Of a stretch of DNA of 64,000 nucleotides, positions 51,421 to 64,000 are shown piece after piece. The stretch comes from Theocolax elegans (lineage: Eukaryota > Arthropoda > Insecta > Hymenoptera > Cerocephalidae), in contig CM047425.1 of NCBI GenBank assembly GCA_026168455.1, positions 91,329,580 to 91,393,579 on the forward strand, written 5' to 3'. Under the pieces are notes generated by a model, which was given only the letters and a program-made list of their open reading frames with translations, did not search any database and was not told the origin of the DNA. Numbering within the stretch: position 1 is the first letter of the stretch; every line of letters starts with the position of its first letter. The translations under genes were made by a program, and so were the position numbers.

Positions 51421-54400
51421 GGGAATACTAAATTTCTTTTCCTTTTTTTTCTTGTATACAACCAAATTTCAGTCACCGAGGAAAATTATTTTTAAAACTA
51501 ATGCGCTTTCAGTTAATGTAAATGTTACGCATGCTCTCTTTTATATACATTTGCGATCGGCATTATTAAAGCAAATTTAAATATTTAAATATTACATCCT
51601 ACATGTTTGGGCATTCAATTTAAAATAAAATGTTTCATTACTTCGGATTTCATTTTAAAGTACTAAAAATTAAGGGAGCAATGTACTAAAAACGAATATT
51701 TATATTTCAAATATTTTAACTCGCTAACATCGTTATTATGGAAATCAATTTACAAATATGACATATAATTAGCTTGTACATTGTACTCTTAAGAAATTAC
51801 AAATTTCATGATAGTTATATCGTTGCGCGTATAATTAAATATTTTATGTTTTATAATTTATTTGAAAAATTGAATTTGTTGTTTCTCAATGTTTTTTCTA
51901 TTTGAAAAACCTGGGTTGTAATTTAACATAAAGAATCAAATTGCATGACATAACTTTGTAAATAAATAATTCTGATTCAATATAAATTCCAATACGACAA
52001 ACAAATAGTATAGAATTATTTACAGATCACACCAGATTGCAAGTGTGAAATCGAATAAAACCGATGAATAATACGTATTGTTTACAATGTTAAATAATTT
52101 ATTTTCTATTACAATTGCTTATCTTTAACAAATCATCAATCTTCAAGTTTAATAAGTCATCAAATATATTGTAATAAATTAGGCATATTTAAAATTATAA
52201 CAAACATAATTTATCCATATTACATTGTTAAGCATTTTTTTCCAATGTAAACTAGAACGGATAAACGTGTAATAAAATTTCATTCATAATAAATATATTT
52301 AAATCAAATTCAAATTAAATTTTAAAATTGTATTTCTCGAACTCGGTGCATTATTGTATTTTGCCGCAAGAATTGAAGATACAGAATCGTCAAATTTAAC
52401 TTGATCTATTTAATTTATTTATTTACATTAGCATTATGTTTTTCATCATTAATATTAAGTGCATTTTTATTAATATAAATGCTTCCTGTAGAGTGTTATT
52501 TAACATTTTATAATGTTAATTAATTTTGATGAATTACGAAAAAATGTAAAACTATCGCACTTACCACTTTGCCTACCTTTTTTTAAAATGCATCACAGTA
52601 GAGTATTTTAAATAAACAAGCCTCGAACAGCAATATGAAAAGTGAATTGAATATTTATGTATTCTACTTACTTTTAAGAAACATACATGAATTTCAATTG
52701 ATAAAAGATAAACAAAAATGTAATAAATTGTAAAGTAAAGAATTTTTACTAAATTAATATTTATCACGCGCGTCTGCGGTGTGAAATTATTTACTTTATA
52801 AATTCCTGTATTTCAAAGTATTTAAATATCTATTAGATTATATAAAAAAAAATTTAAGTCAAATGTAATTCACAATATATACTTGGCATCAATTTCAAAA
52901 TTATTTATCAACTGCAGATTTATGTTATTAAAGTTGTTAATTTGCATTTCATATTAATTTATTCGATATACAACATATATGTGCAGTATTAACTTGCTCT
53001 CTTGATTTACCGTTCTGTAAAATCGTCAATTATCGTAAGTACTAATTGAATAAATCCACACACGGCCCGATCAGTTAAATGTAAAAAATTATTTTTATCA
53101 TTACAGATTTTATTCGTTGCATCAAATAAATTTCAGTGAGATAATGATATATATTTATGTAAATTAAACTATATTATACGTTATAATTACTATATTTAAT
53201 AATGTACGATATACGTAATATACGAATTACAATAATATAAAATATTTGCATTAACTCTCGTATCCTTAATAATAAAAAAAAAGTAATTTGAATCACGAAG
53301 CAATGAAATAAACACGATACTGCGAAGATTGGACTCAATTGTTTTTAGCACAAATAGGTTCTAATTTCCAATTATAATCCTTCCTTATTCTCTTGGGGGA
53401 TCTTCGTTTCTATCGTCAGAATGAATTTAACTTGATAAATTAAAATTTTTTTATTGTCCCCAACGTAACTCTCATGAAATTCTAGCATTTGAAATGCAAA
53501 TAATGAAAAAGAATGTCATAATGCAGTTGTCTACTCTTTATGTCGTATGCACGTTATAAACACACATTAAATTAACTAAATTAAAATGCATATAGACGTG
53601 TTTTATTTAAATTTATTTACCTATTGTAAAAGCATATATACACAGCAGTTGCATCGTATTCCTTACCATTACTCGTAAATCTAGAGATATAATTATAATT
53701 AATTTCGTTCACTTAGCACGTATATTTCAATTGTTATAATCGAAGTGATTTAACTTTCAATTACAGTCTATTCGCAATTTCGCATCCCTATTTAGAGTAT
53801 ATATATATAATATATATCGAGTTTCACAAAGCTGTTATTCGATCATATAATTACATTAAGATAATAACTATGTGGAACGATCGGCTTGAAGTATATGGGC
53901 TCTGTGCACGGATGTATCAACGTCACGGATATAGCAATAAATTTTCGAATTTGTACGCATATAAAAATACATTGGAATGGGGAAAGAAAAAATAAACATC
54001 GTTTCAGATTGCGTAAACACAAAAGCTCGGTATATTTTATAACGCGTAAAAACTAATAAACTATCCAATAAAAATGATAAATACGTATATCGACGTAAAC
54101 GTATAGATATAGCCTTTGGGGTATATTCAAATTGAAAAAAATTGAGATACAACAGGACAAATTTTATATTCTCTATAGGTCCGTGCGGCGTTGTCGGTGT
54201 AAAAATTCGCTTTTTTTTTTAATGTTTTGGCTTTGTACGGTGCCGCATCCCCATCGTGGTTTTACTTTAGTGTCGGTGCGCACCAACCCTCGTAAATTTC
54301 AATGTACTGAACTGAACCTTTTACTTATGCAAGATATCGTAAACGAAAATATTAACGATCCACCTCTCAAATAGCATTACAATGTATTCATGTTTATTCA

Positions 54401-56055
54401 ATATTCATATATGTTTTATGTGCGTTTTCTCATTTTCACCCACTTTATCATCTGTTACATTGTGTTTTATTTTACACTCTCTTTGTTTTCTTTTTTTTTT
54501 CTTCTTAAATGTAGAAAATGACTTCGCTTTTTTTTTATCAGCGATTCGTTTTTTCATGGTGTTTATTGCATTCATTCTTTGCGAACAAATACGTACAGCA
54601 CGAATTACTTTTGTAAACACATTTTCCTGCATTTTAATTAGTTTACATTTCCGCAATTGATTGACATAAAATTCAATTGTATTTTATTTGCTGCTTGTTA
54701 AGTTGGATATTATTATCGTATCACGTTACCTGTTGACTCTCGCTGTCTTTAGTATTATTCCCGCTTATCGATTTTATTGTGAACACGAAATTTGTTTACT
54801 TCGGTTATAATAGTATAACGAAAAATGTTTCATATACTGTTAGATAATAATTACAATACCTTGTTATAGACTAAATACACCGGGATATTTTTAACAAGTA
54901 TTAAATTACATTTTACATTGTTCCAAGGTTTTTCTTCGCTTCCCATAAACTTGATCCAAAATATATTCACCGAAGTTGTATATATATACATTTTATATTC
55001 AATTTAAACTCGCAGTTTAGATAGCAACTGTTCCTTTCATTCGCTTGTATGCATTGAACTTTTTGGTGCTCTTCAAACCAAAGTTAGAGTGTCTGTCCAA
55101 TCGTAAGAAGTTAGATGACGTTTTTTTATTTAGAAAGAATCGAGTCTTTTCGTTTAACTTATTTTTCTAGGCTTTTAACAGTTGCTTTGTTTCCTCGATA
55201 TACTCTCTGTCAATAAAAAGTAAAGCATGTTTGGAAAGCAAATGTTAAGCGTGCGCGTATTCGTATGTAAATATAGAGATTCGAGATTAAGTAAATAGAA
55301 AAAATACTTTAGCACATTTGCTCAAAAAGTGTACGTATATATGCGTTGTATTGTATTTAATTATTTTTTTTAACAACAATTGTTTAGTTGCGTTGAAAAA
55401 TGTATTAGTGCCACGTGTAAACTATATGTTTTAGAAGAGAAAAAAAGTATGTAGTTGTATGTTTGTATTTAATTATAGTTTTGTTGGGTTATCATCGTAT
55501 GAAAATTTTATAACGTAAAATAAAAAATCGTTGGTACAGTTTGCTCGAGAAAAAGCAAATACACACGAAAGAATTGGATTGTGCAAAGAAATACAATGAT
55601 ATAGAACGGTATATATTTAGCACATTGTTTGTCTATAGTTTTTTTTTTTTTTTCATCTGACATAAAATTTTTTTACCGCAAACTTTTCAAATGTCAACAG
55701 GATATGTGTACACATAGTTGGGATTCTTTGTTTTTATATCAAAGTTTTACGATTTTCCGTACATCGTATCGAATTAATGTGTAATACTGTTACACCGTTC
55801 CATCGAATAAACGATTTAAGTGCCTGACAATATATATATATACATTTGAAATATATCAATAAATGTTCATAAATAAATGTAAATCATTTATTCCATGTAA
55901 TATTTTAGTAAATATTGAGTGCACATTAAAAACTAAACTTTAGTTATATATGTAAAATATATAACTAAAGGAATTTTGTATTATACGAAATATGCAATAA
56001 GTTAAATTTAAATCGTTGAGATATTGCAAAATAAACTTTTCTTTCGTGAATACAG
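51421..56055. other. AT-rich DNA between the 50.3 kb island and the orphan exon
   Basis: No coding exon was recognised. If the island is a promoter for the 56056 exon, this would be its first intron; that is inference only. Confidence 0.35.
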
Positions 56056-56187
56056 ATCTGGTTTCGTTACTCGGTATGCTTGGCTCTGGTAAGTTTGCCA
56101 CTCGCCGCAAAGGGAAATATCACTACAGACGTCACAAAAATATCGGACTGGTGCCTCCCAGAATGTATGTGTCTCTCAAAGACGCAG
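56056..56187 (+). CDS. Orphan coding exon candidate, 132 nt, phase 1-1
   Basis: A 132-nt open block is bounded by a pyrimidine-rich acceptor ending TACAG at 56055 and a consensus donor GTACGT at 56188. It encodes 44 residues starting at a split Asp, through LLGMLGSGKFATRRKGKYHY and then RRHKNIGLVPPRMYVSLKDA, ending one base into a Gly codon. Codon use is GC-richer than the surrounding DNA and the exon is symmetric, so it could be a cassette or an internal exon. The methionine at 56076 could be a start if this is the first coding exon. An internal GTAAGT near 56090 could act as a cryptic donor. The protein is unrecognised; the basic KGKYHYRRHK stretch is the only obvious feature. No partner exon was found in the window. 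Confidence 0.5.
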
Positions 56188-59100
56188 GTACGTATGAATT
56201 AATGATTTTTTTCGTTCATATTCATGTTGCCACGGTTAAGCATCTCGGTCCGACAATTTCTTCTACTTTTTATTCAAGCATATTTTAAATGCTTTTACCT
56301 TACTGCGGAATACGACTACGATAAACTGTGTGAATAACTTTACTTTTTTTTACCGCCTGCGAACTTTTAGCGATTCGCGTGGAAAAGATGTTTATATTTT
56401 TTAATGACAAGTTATATGAATTATTTGTTTCTGTAATCCTTTGCGTGGTATAGACGCCATGGTTTTTTTTTAAATATTAATCAATTCGTTTACTATAAAT
56501 TTGATAAAGTATAGTATTTAATAAATTGTATTGGTAAAATGACTTATATAAACAATACAACTTTGATCATTCGATTGTGTCTTAATTCAGTTATTGCTTA
56601 CACCTATAAATATATTTATATATATATATTTACTTGTATTATTATTAATAATTTTGATTAATGGGGAGGTTGATTAAATTTCACTGTTTTCTCTATTTCG
56701 CAAATGATCGCGCGCCAAGGAAGATTAATAACGGATGGTAAAATAAATTAATTTTCAGTCTCTATATTTCCATATCACTAGATTCCATTTTTTCCTACGA
56801 TATATTGAAAGTTGTCCTTTGAATACTAAGCAGTTTCCTACGATATTTTCGTTACATAGCAATGGTTTCTAAAAGAGAATATAAAAGTAAGATTTATTCT
56901 GAAAAAAACAGTGGTGTTATAACAATTTATAAACAATTTTAATATAATTTAGAACAATAAGACATTACTTGATGAAATAATAGTAATAAGTAAACGTTTT
57001 ATTTAAACTTTATAATTTATATCTTTTCCTTTTTTAATATTTAATTATTAGACTATTTTATATTATTTTTGATTACCTCTCGTGATTTATAACTGCACTC
57101 ATCGTTGGTTATAATTTTTAAATTACAGTACATACATTTATAATTTTTTCCTTTACAAAGTGCAAGAATCAATATTTGAAAATTTGATTTTATAGGATTT
57201 TTTAAATTATTAATACATCTACCTTCGTCATATCCGATCGCATAATGATTATACCATTTTGCATACCCTTCTGCATAATTCGAAAAGAAAAATCAATTTC
57301 AATGTATTCATTGCTGATTACATTCTTTTCTTATTCACGAGAAGTAATTTAACAAATGATTAGTTTTCATAAATTAAAGACAGACTTTTGTACTATATTT
57401 ATTATCCATTTAAAACCTTGCATATACTGCATGTATTAAAACAGTTATGAATAGACATAATTACGAGGATTTAAATTATTACTTTGAGATTTCAAATAAT
57501 TAAGTTCGCGAGTAACATTTTCGATGTAACATTTTATATTACACATTTTTCCCGTTAGATACTTGAAAGTTTAGCAAGTACAGGTAGTTGAATTTGACTT
57601 TTCCATAGCTCATTTTGTTCTTGATGAAATTTTCTTTAAGATGGATGCAGGGGGATTTGCATAAAATTTAAAACTTCTAAAGTTACGTCAAGATAAATAC
57701 ATCGTTTTTATATTCTTCAATTTATAACACTCTTACATCGATATATATAGTTATATTAAAATTGTTTTTAAATTCACTTTCAATCTTACGCGATTTTCAT
57801 AAAACATTACCAAGTGTACAATGCAATTACAATAAATTATGTGTCTTTAATTTACATTTTAAAGTGTACCGTGATTGATTTAAAATAAGAATGCTCTATT
57901 ATTTGAAATAAAAATTACTTTTTTCTCTTCGTTTTCTTTTTCTTGTATTTTAAATACCGTCGGAGCTTATTTAACGATCTTACACTTTAGAATCAACAAT
58001 ACAATTTTAACATCCGCATTTACAAAGATTATACTCCTACAATTATGTTGCAGAAACGCATTTTGGTTTACGAGTTATACATTTTCATTTGCATTAGTGT
58101 AGTAAATGCACTACTTAATATCAGAACGAAAAATATCCTTTACTATTTAACATATACATATGTGTATATTAAACTACTGAAAATAATTTCTTAAAAACGT
58201 ATACTTACTTATTTTTGATACATATACATAATATGTTTTGAAATTTTATTTAAAAAGCGATCAATCACTACGAATAATTTGAAAAATATTGTACAAAATA
58301 AAAATAGTATTTTATTATTAAATTCAATCATTTTTTCACAATTAAAAGTATATGGTACACATGTTAAGCTTTTGAGTATCTATAGAATTTAAATACTTAA
58401 AAACATATCTATAAAATGTTTTTTATAAATTATATATATATACATATACATTTTCCGTATCGAATTTTCAAGTTTGTTTTTTGCCCCAAAAGAGACCATT
58501 TCGGTTGTTATAATTTGACGGCAAATGGACAGAAGCTTCAAAATTCGATTTGTATCGATTATAAAGATTTTTGTTGTTTCCTGTTGTTAATTAAACTTAA
58601 GTTGCGTAAATATAGCTTCTCTTTCATCAGATGTTGTTCAGTGTTAAACAAAATAGTAAGAAACGTACGTACTGTTCAATGTATTATTAAATATTGAATG
58701 GTATAGTTTTTTTTAATTTTAACTTTTATTATACGTGCAATCTACTTCAAAATTTCTTTCATGCATTGTCCATCACATACTTTGGTGTAAATTACACTAT
58801 AATCAAAGTCCACTAGGTTCGTAATAAGTACAATAGTTTTACTTAGTTAAATTTTACATAAAACTACAATTCCTTTACTTTTAAAATCATAATCAACTCA
58901 GTAAATTCATAATTTAAATGACAATTAAAGCAATTATATTTGTTTTTGTGTTTGTCCATAGTAAATATCCATTTGTAAGTTTCCATTTCGATCCAGCTAG
59001 TAATTTCATATAAATATTTTTTTTAATTAAGACAGTGTCAAAGATAATGGAAACTAACTAAGAATAGCAATAGCGTAATTATAAGTAATTTATATTCCTT

Positions 59101-59656
59101 CTATCTATTTAAGTCTATGAAAGAATTACTTTTTACTTTCTTTCCTACTTATAATAGGTTTAGAGATTTTTTTATAACCTAATAGATTTAGATAGTCCAT
59201 TAAAATAGGCCTTTGTCATATTTTTTAATAAGAAAATTGTGTTAAAAGATTTTATAGCATTATAATTGATTTAGAGTGTTCGTAATTAGTTGCTATAAAC
59301 GTGTCATTTTTGCATTTTTTTTTAGTTTATATAAATTTTTACAAATATATATATACGATATAAAAACCCGACGAATAAAAGAACTTAAAATAATTTGTTA
59401 TAAAACATGGTTAGAGGTAAAAAGAACATTTATTACTGTTCACGTAAATATTTAATAAAAATTGATAAATTATGTTTATAGATGAGGTTCGTTTATTAAG
59501 ACATTTCGATTTACAACCTTGGTTGACTAAAATCACTTTCCTTATAAAATTACTACCTTCGTAAAATGCACCTCGATTAATAAATATTCAAGAATTTCCA
59601 TCCCCTCGAAAGTACGTTGAAAATGTATTACACGATGTTATATAAGAGTAAACCAT
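56188..59656. other. AT-rich DNA downstream of the orphan exon
   Basis: Opens with the GTACGT donor. No following exon was found; the 93-codon frame at 58416-58697 is unremarkable. Confidence 0.4.
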
Positions 59657-59832
59657 AAAACCGATCGGTGCAGTACGTGATGAGCGTGGTTACCCTAAAC
59701 TGGCATTTAACATTCAATAAACCGGATTCAACCGCGCACCTGACGATCAATAGTAACACAAATAAGAGCATAACAAGAGATAACAGCCCGCAGGCCACAG
59801 ATCTTTCTGCGCTATCGGATATAATCAGTTAA
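59657..59832. other. Compact GC-richer block, possible exon or conserved element
   Basis: Open on both strands. The plus frame runs about 58 codons to TAA at 59830. The minus frame is open through a strongly hydrophobic stretch (LLSLVMLLFVLLLIV) and contains a 67-nt exon-like piece (59740-59806) with AG and GT flanks. It stands out sharply from the AT-rich surroundings, but neither strand gives a recognisable protein. Confidence 0.3.
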
Positions 59833-62800
59833 TTTTACTTTGAATTATACGAACGGATGATTTAAAGAAAAAAATAGTACAATTAAGTGATGCCCATTAA
59901 AATGTAATTTATATAATACCGAATAATTTACTCTACGATACAATATAATTTTAAAATTTATCTCATTCTGAATTTCATGTTAAATTAAAAGTATTAAGTT
60001 CATTTGTATTATAATTTTATATAAGCATAATATAAGTAATAAAAGAACTTATATAAATGAAAAATTTTTAGTTCTTAAAAGATCTAATGTCAGTGAAGAG
60101 TAATTAATCTTTACAAATATTTTCGGCTGTTTGAAATAATTTTTTTTTAATTTATTACAGTAAATACAGATTAAATTGTTGTACAAGGTTCATTTTATAA
60201 ATAATTTTGATTCCGATAAATAGGTTTTATCGAAAAAAATGTCATTATAGTTATTGCTTTCATTTAATTTTAAACACTGAATATTGTTGATTATGTTTTA
60301 CGCGTTTAAATATTAATTTATATTTTTGTTTAGAAAATATAATATATTTGATTAATTGGTTGGTATGACATATGGCAAGACTAATGTTATTGATAAAACG
60401 ATTGCATGTCGTTGTTTAAATATTTTTAATACGATTTCAATCCGAAACTCCGTCAAATTTTATGAAATTCATCAGCTTAATGCACATCTATTTGGCTGAC
60501 GTAATGAGTTTTCAGATTATAACTTTTAACTTAATTTTGAAACTTCTTCCAAGTTATTTTTTGTCGAAAACTGGATATTGTAAACAAATTTTCGTATAAC
60601 AAATTATTACAAATGATTTACTTGTACGGCGAAACAATAGTTTTGTGCGCAGCTTACACGAGACAACGATATTTATAAAAAGATAGAGATATCTTTTTGT
60701 GAACGTTTAAACAAAGCAAAATACGTCGAAGGCAATAAACGCGTGTAGGTTAACGGTTGCTTCAAATTGATCGAGGTGCAACAGAGAATTTCGTATGTGT
60801 AGAGCAATAAAGGTTAGCAATGTATACATTTGCATACTTACGCACACATGCATACACACGCACATACGCTCACAATTCTCATTATCTCATTGACTGTCTT
60901 TCCCCTCGATATGTTATGCACAAGGGATACACTATTACTCCTTTTATTCATTTTTAAATATATATATATATAAGTGTATAAATATTTAAATACCTGTATT
61001 ATCGCATTAACAATAGTTAATATAATTTGAAATAAACTTGTACAGTCAAGGAGTTCAAACGATCGTAAACACGTGCATTCACACGTGTAATCAACAATAA
61101 GTAATATTATTATTATCAGTGTTATATATAAGCATTTTGAACAATTAAACCACAAATATAAATATGAATGACTGCTTAAATAAAAAGTTAATTATAACTT
61201 TTTATTAAACCAATAAATAAATGATCTCACTTCGACTACAGTAATTATGTCAAAAATCTAATAGGTAAATGATAAAATAACTTTGATTCACGACCATTAA
61301 AAATGTTTCATGAAAATTATATATGAGTCTCAAGGAAATTCATTATAATTATACAGAAGAAAACAAATTTTGTTTATATTTGCATAAATAATAATTTAAA
61401 CAATTTAAAACTTTTGAAAATCTCGAGACTGATATTTTTATTTGTGGAATGTTCTAAATCGATATATATCCAGAATTTAACATTGTTGTAAAAATATATT
61501 TTTATTTATAAAATATTTACTGCAACCTGTTAATAAATACACACTGAAAAGTAAGGCTTCCTCTACGATGAAGTAAAAAATTTGTATTTCCTTTTAGTCA
61601 ATGGTTTCGTGTGAAAGTACGGTTTAATGAATACATTGTTGATTGTAAATTGAAATAGTAAAAATAGAATCAGATGCAGTTGCTTGAATAGAAATGTGTT
61701 TTCGTTCGTTTACAATATCAACTTAAAACTTTAAAGCTGATTCCTCAAATTCGTACTTTGCAAACTAGGAGAACTTTCAAAGTAGTAAAACAATCCTTTT
61801 CAAATTTTGCGCATGTTTATAAGGTGGGAGGTTTATATGCGTGGTGAATTGTGTGGATAAATTGGCAAATTTCGTTTACTTTTCTTGTAAAATCATAACA
61901 AAAATAATATAATTGTGATTTATTAATATACCTATTAAAATTTATTGAATTCATTTGCTCTTTTATGAATTATAAAACGTAGATATCTCGTATATAGTGT
62001 TCATTGCTGATTTTGAAAGTGCGTTTCTACACATACCGCGTTCTTTAGTGTAATTAAAATATCCGAAAAGATAAAAAAAATTCCATACTCTATATAAATA
62101 ACAATTTGTTCGCAATATTAAAAAAATTGAGTATAAGTAAAAAATGTATTTACTTCCAATTTTTACAATCGAAAACTCGTTAATTAAATTTTTAATATTT
62201 CTATAAAAACTACTCAAAAAATTAACAAAATGAGATGTTAAAGCTTGAAATCGAATGTTTCGAACCTGATATATGAGCATATCAAAAAACGATGCAAAAA
62301 ATTTCCATTCAACATAATGTTGATATGGACCTTTTTTAAAAAAATTGGTTCGAATAATAAAAAATTACGTTTTAAAACGTACACGAAAGGTAAATCTATT
62401 TTTTCCATTTTTTTTTACTTCAGAATAAAGCATGACTAAGACTTACAGTAAAAAGCACTTCGTGATGCTAGTATTCACATGTTTCTTCAATCAAAAATAT
62501 CGATCATTTTAGAAACTTTGATAATTTTAAAAAAATGTTTACTATTTTTAACTATTATTGCAATAATTTAGAAACAAAGGTAACTGAATAAACCTAAAAT
62601 AAATTTATGCTCTAAAAAACGACGTTTCACAAACTATTATTTTAACGATAACATAAAGAAAAATCAAAAAAACAGATTTTTAAAAACCAGCAACATTTAA
62701 ATTGGCTTTAATTTCCATAAATGATGGCTAAAATATTTTTGAAAACGCGTCGATTGAGCTAAAATATAGTTTAATCGCCTTGACAGAGCCGAAGGTACAA

Positions 62801-63559
62801 TAGTACTACATACACAGACACATACATAAATACAAAACTTACATATTTCGAATCTCCGAATGTCAAAACATCGATAAAACATAAATTTAGTAAATTTTTT
62901 TACTATTACTTACTGTATAGCAATAACAAAAAGGTAAATTATTAGAACTTAATTATATTTATTTTTAGAAACTACAAACGAGCGTTTTATTGTACCTAAA
63001 ATTTATAACATTTTTTTAATTTTAAGTTCTTATAATATTAGTGCCATATAGGTAAAATAGAAAATGTGAAACATAGGTATCTATAATTTTACCTTATTAA
63101 TACATCAAATTGATAGATAATTTGATTAGACAATTGACAGTTATTAATTAAAACTATTGAAAAATAGGTATAAATTTTACAATCGGAATGGTAAAATATA
63201 AAGAAATAGTAATTTTAAAGTCTTCAATTTGGATATCGTAAAAACAACGTTGGATAAGTATAGTATTCAATTATTAAAAATGAATCTTTGAAAAACAAAT
63301 TAAATATGCATGCACGAAAATAGTGTGCGTAAGCACGAATGGATATACCAAATATAATAAAATATATTTGTTGAGTATATTTTTTTAGTACTGAATATTT
63401 AAAAAAATTTTAACTTTTTTGTGTAGAATACCCGACATTTAAAGAAAACCATTTTCGAATTATTTCTTAAATCCGATATGAGAAAAAAGATTTAGCTAAC
63501 ATAGAAATAAAAGATAATTATAAGTAATAGATAATAGTAGTTGATAAAGTCTAGGGAAT
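59833..63559. other. AT-rich noncoding DNA
   Basis: A TA run near 60958-60972 and a CA-rich patch near 60840-60870; nothing gene-like. Confidence 0.45.
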
Positions 63560-64000
63560 TAATATGTTTATCCAGAAGTGAGGAAGACAATTTGTTCAAG
63601 TTATATAACGTAGGTGATCGAGTCCGAGTTCCATATAAGGTTTAGGATTTCCCAGTCAGTTTGGCGATTGTGCCACCTAAGTATAATACTTTAACACTTT
63701 TACCAATAATACTTTCGGAAGAAACTAACGAATAAGATTAAACCGAAGGAGAAGTCCATTAACTGCGAAACTGAGCATATTGACATAAGAAAGATTGACT
63801 TACAATTACTCAAAACTTGTCGTCCAAATTCGAGAGTAATTAGCTCGGAAACATTCGGGCCTCCCACTAGGGGAATTCAATAATTCAAATGAGAGTCTCC
63901 CCTCAGCCCCGTCGTATTCTCGAGAAAATCAAGCAACTCTCCGAAAAACTCGACGAAACTTTATTAAAACCATCGAGAGAGTCTGTATAACTCGATCGTC
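63560..64000. other. Compositionally distinct right edge, possible decayed retroelement
   Basis: GC is higher than in the preceding 3 kb and a broken plus-strand frame reads YNVGDRVRVPYKV, then stop, then DFPVSLAIVPPKYN. VGDRVRV recalls the C-terminal end of retroelement integrases, but several in-frame stops follow. The feature is cut by the window edge. Confidence 0.25.

Overview
This is an AT-rich animal nuclear window, almost certainly from an insect. The only gene I can support end to end is an intron-containing plus-strand gene for a BTB/POZ transcription factor of the insect TTK type with a C-terminal pipsqueak-type (psq) helix-turn-helix. The N-terminal CLRWNNH signature and the BTB plus psq combination are arthropod hallmarks. 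AT-rich DNA with short CpG-rich islands and many microsatellites suits a hymenopteran, but that placement is a guess.

Layout. From 1 to about 22.8 kb there is no gene I can support: AT-rich DNA broken by about eleven short islands richer in G, C and CpG, plus a foldback element at 2.87-3.10 kb. At 22.86-23.51 kb is the best promoter and 5' UTR candidate for the BTB gene: CpG-rich, with a 29-nt GA tract and ending in a consensus splice donor. A 3.6 kb intron follows. Coding exons lie at 27134-27472 (BTB), 27578-28166 (linker) and 28788-29329 (psq plus tail), joining in frame to a 489-residue protein. A long AT-rich 3' UTR probably runs to poly(A) signals at 32.74-33.06 kb.

From 33 to 50 kb the DNA is gene-poor and repeat-bearing. 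It holds a recent 1.1-1.2 kb tandem duplication (35.10-37.39 kb) whose copies differ by the two ends of an embedded hairpin-bearing repeat, a 410-bp inverted-repeat unit (39.95-40.36 kb), a Tc1/mariner-like non-autonomous element (42.13-42.74 kb), and two fragments resembling Penelope-type hammerhead motifs. A second promoter-like CpG island at 50.3-51.4 kb is flanked by a long polypurine tract and a polypyrimidine tract. About 5 kb downstream, 56056-56187 looks like a real coding exon (44 codons, both splice sites) of a gene I could not identify; the rest of that gene is not visible. A compact GC-richer block at 59.66-59.83 kb and a compositionally distinct right edge (63.56-64.0 kb) are unexplained.

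The window therefore centres on one regulatory gene in a large regulatory landscape. No RNA gene, CRISPR array or intact transposase was found. All positions and repeat comparisons were made by eye.
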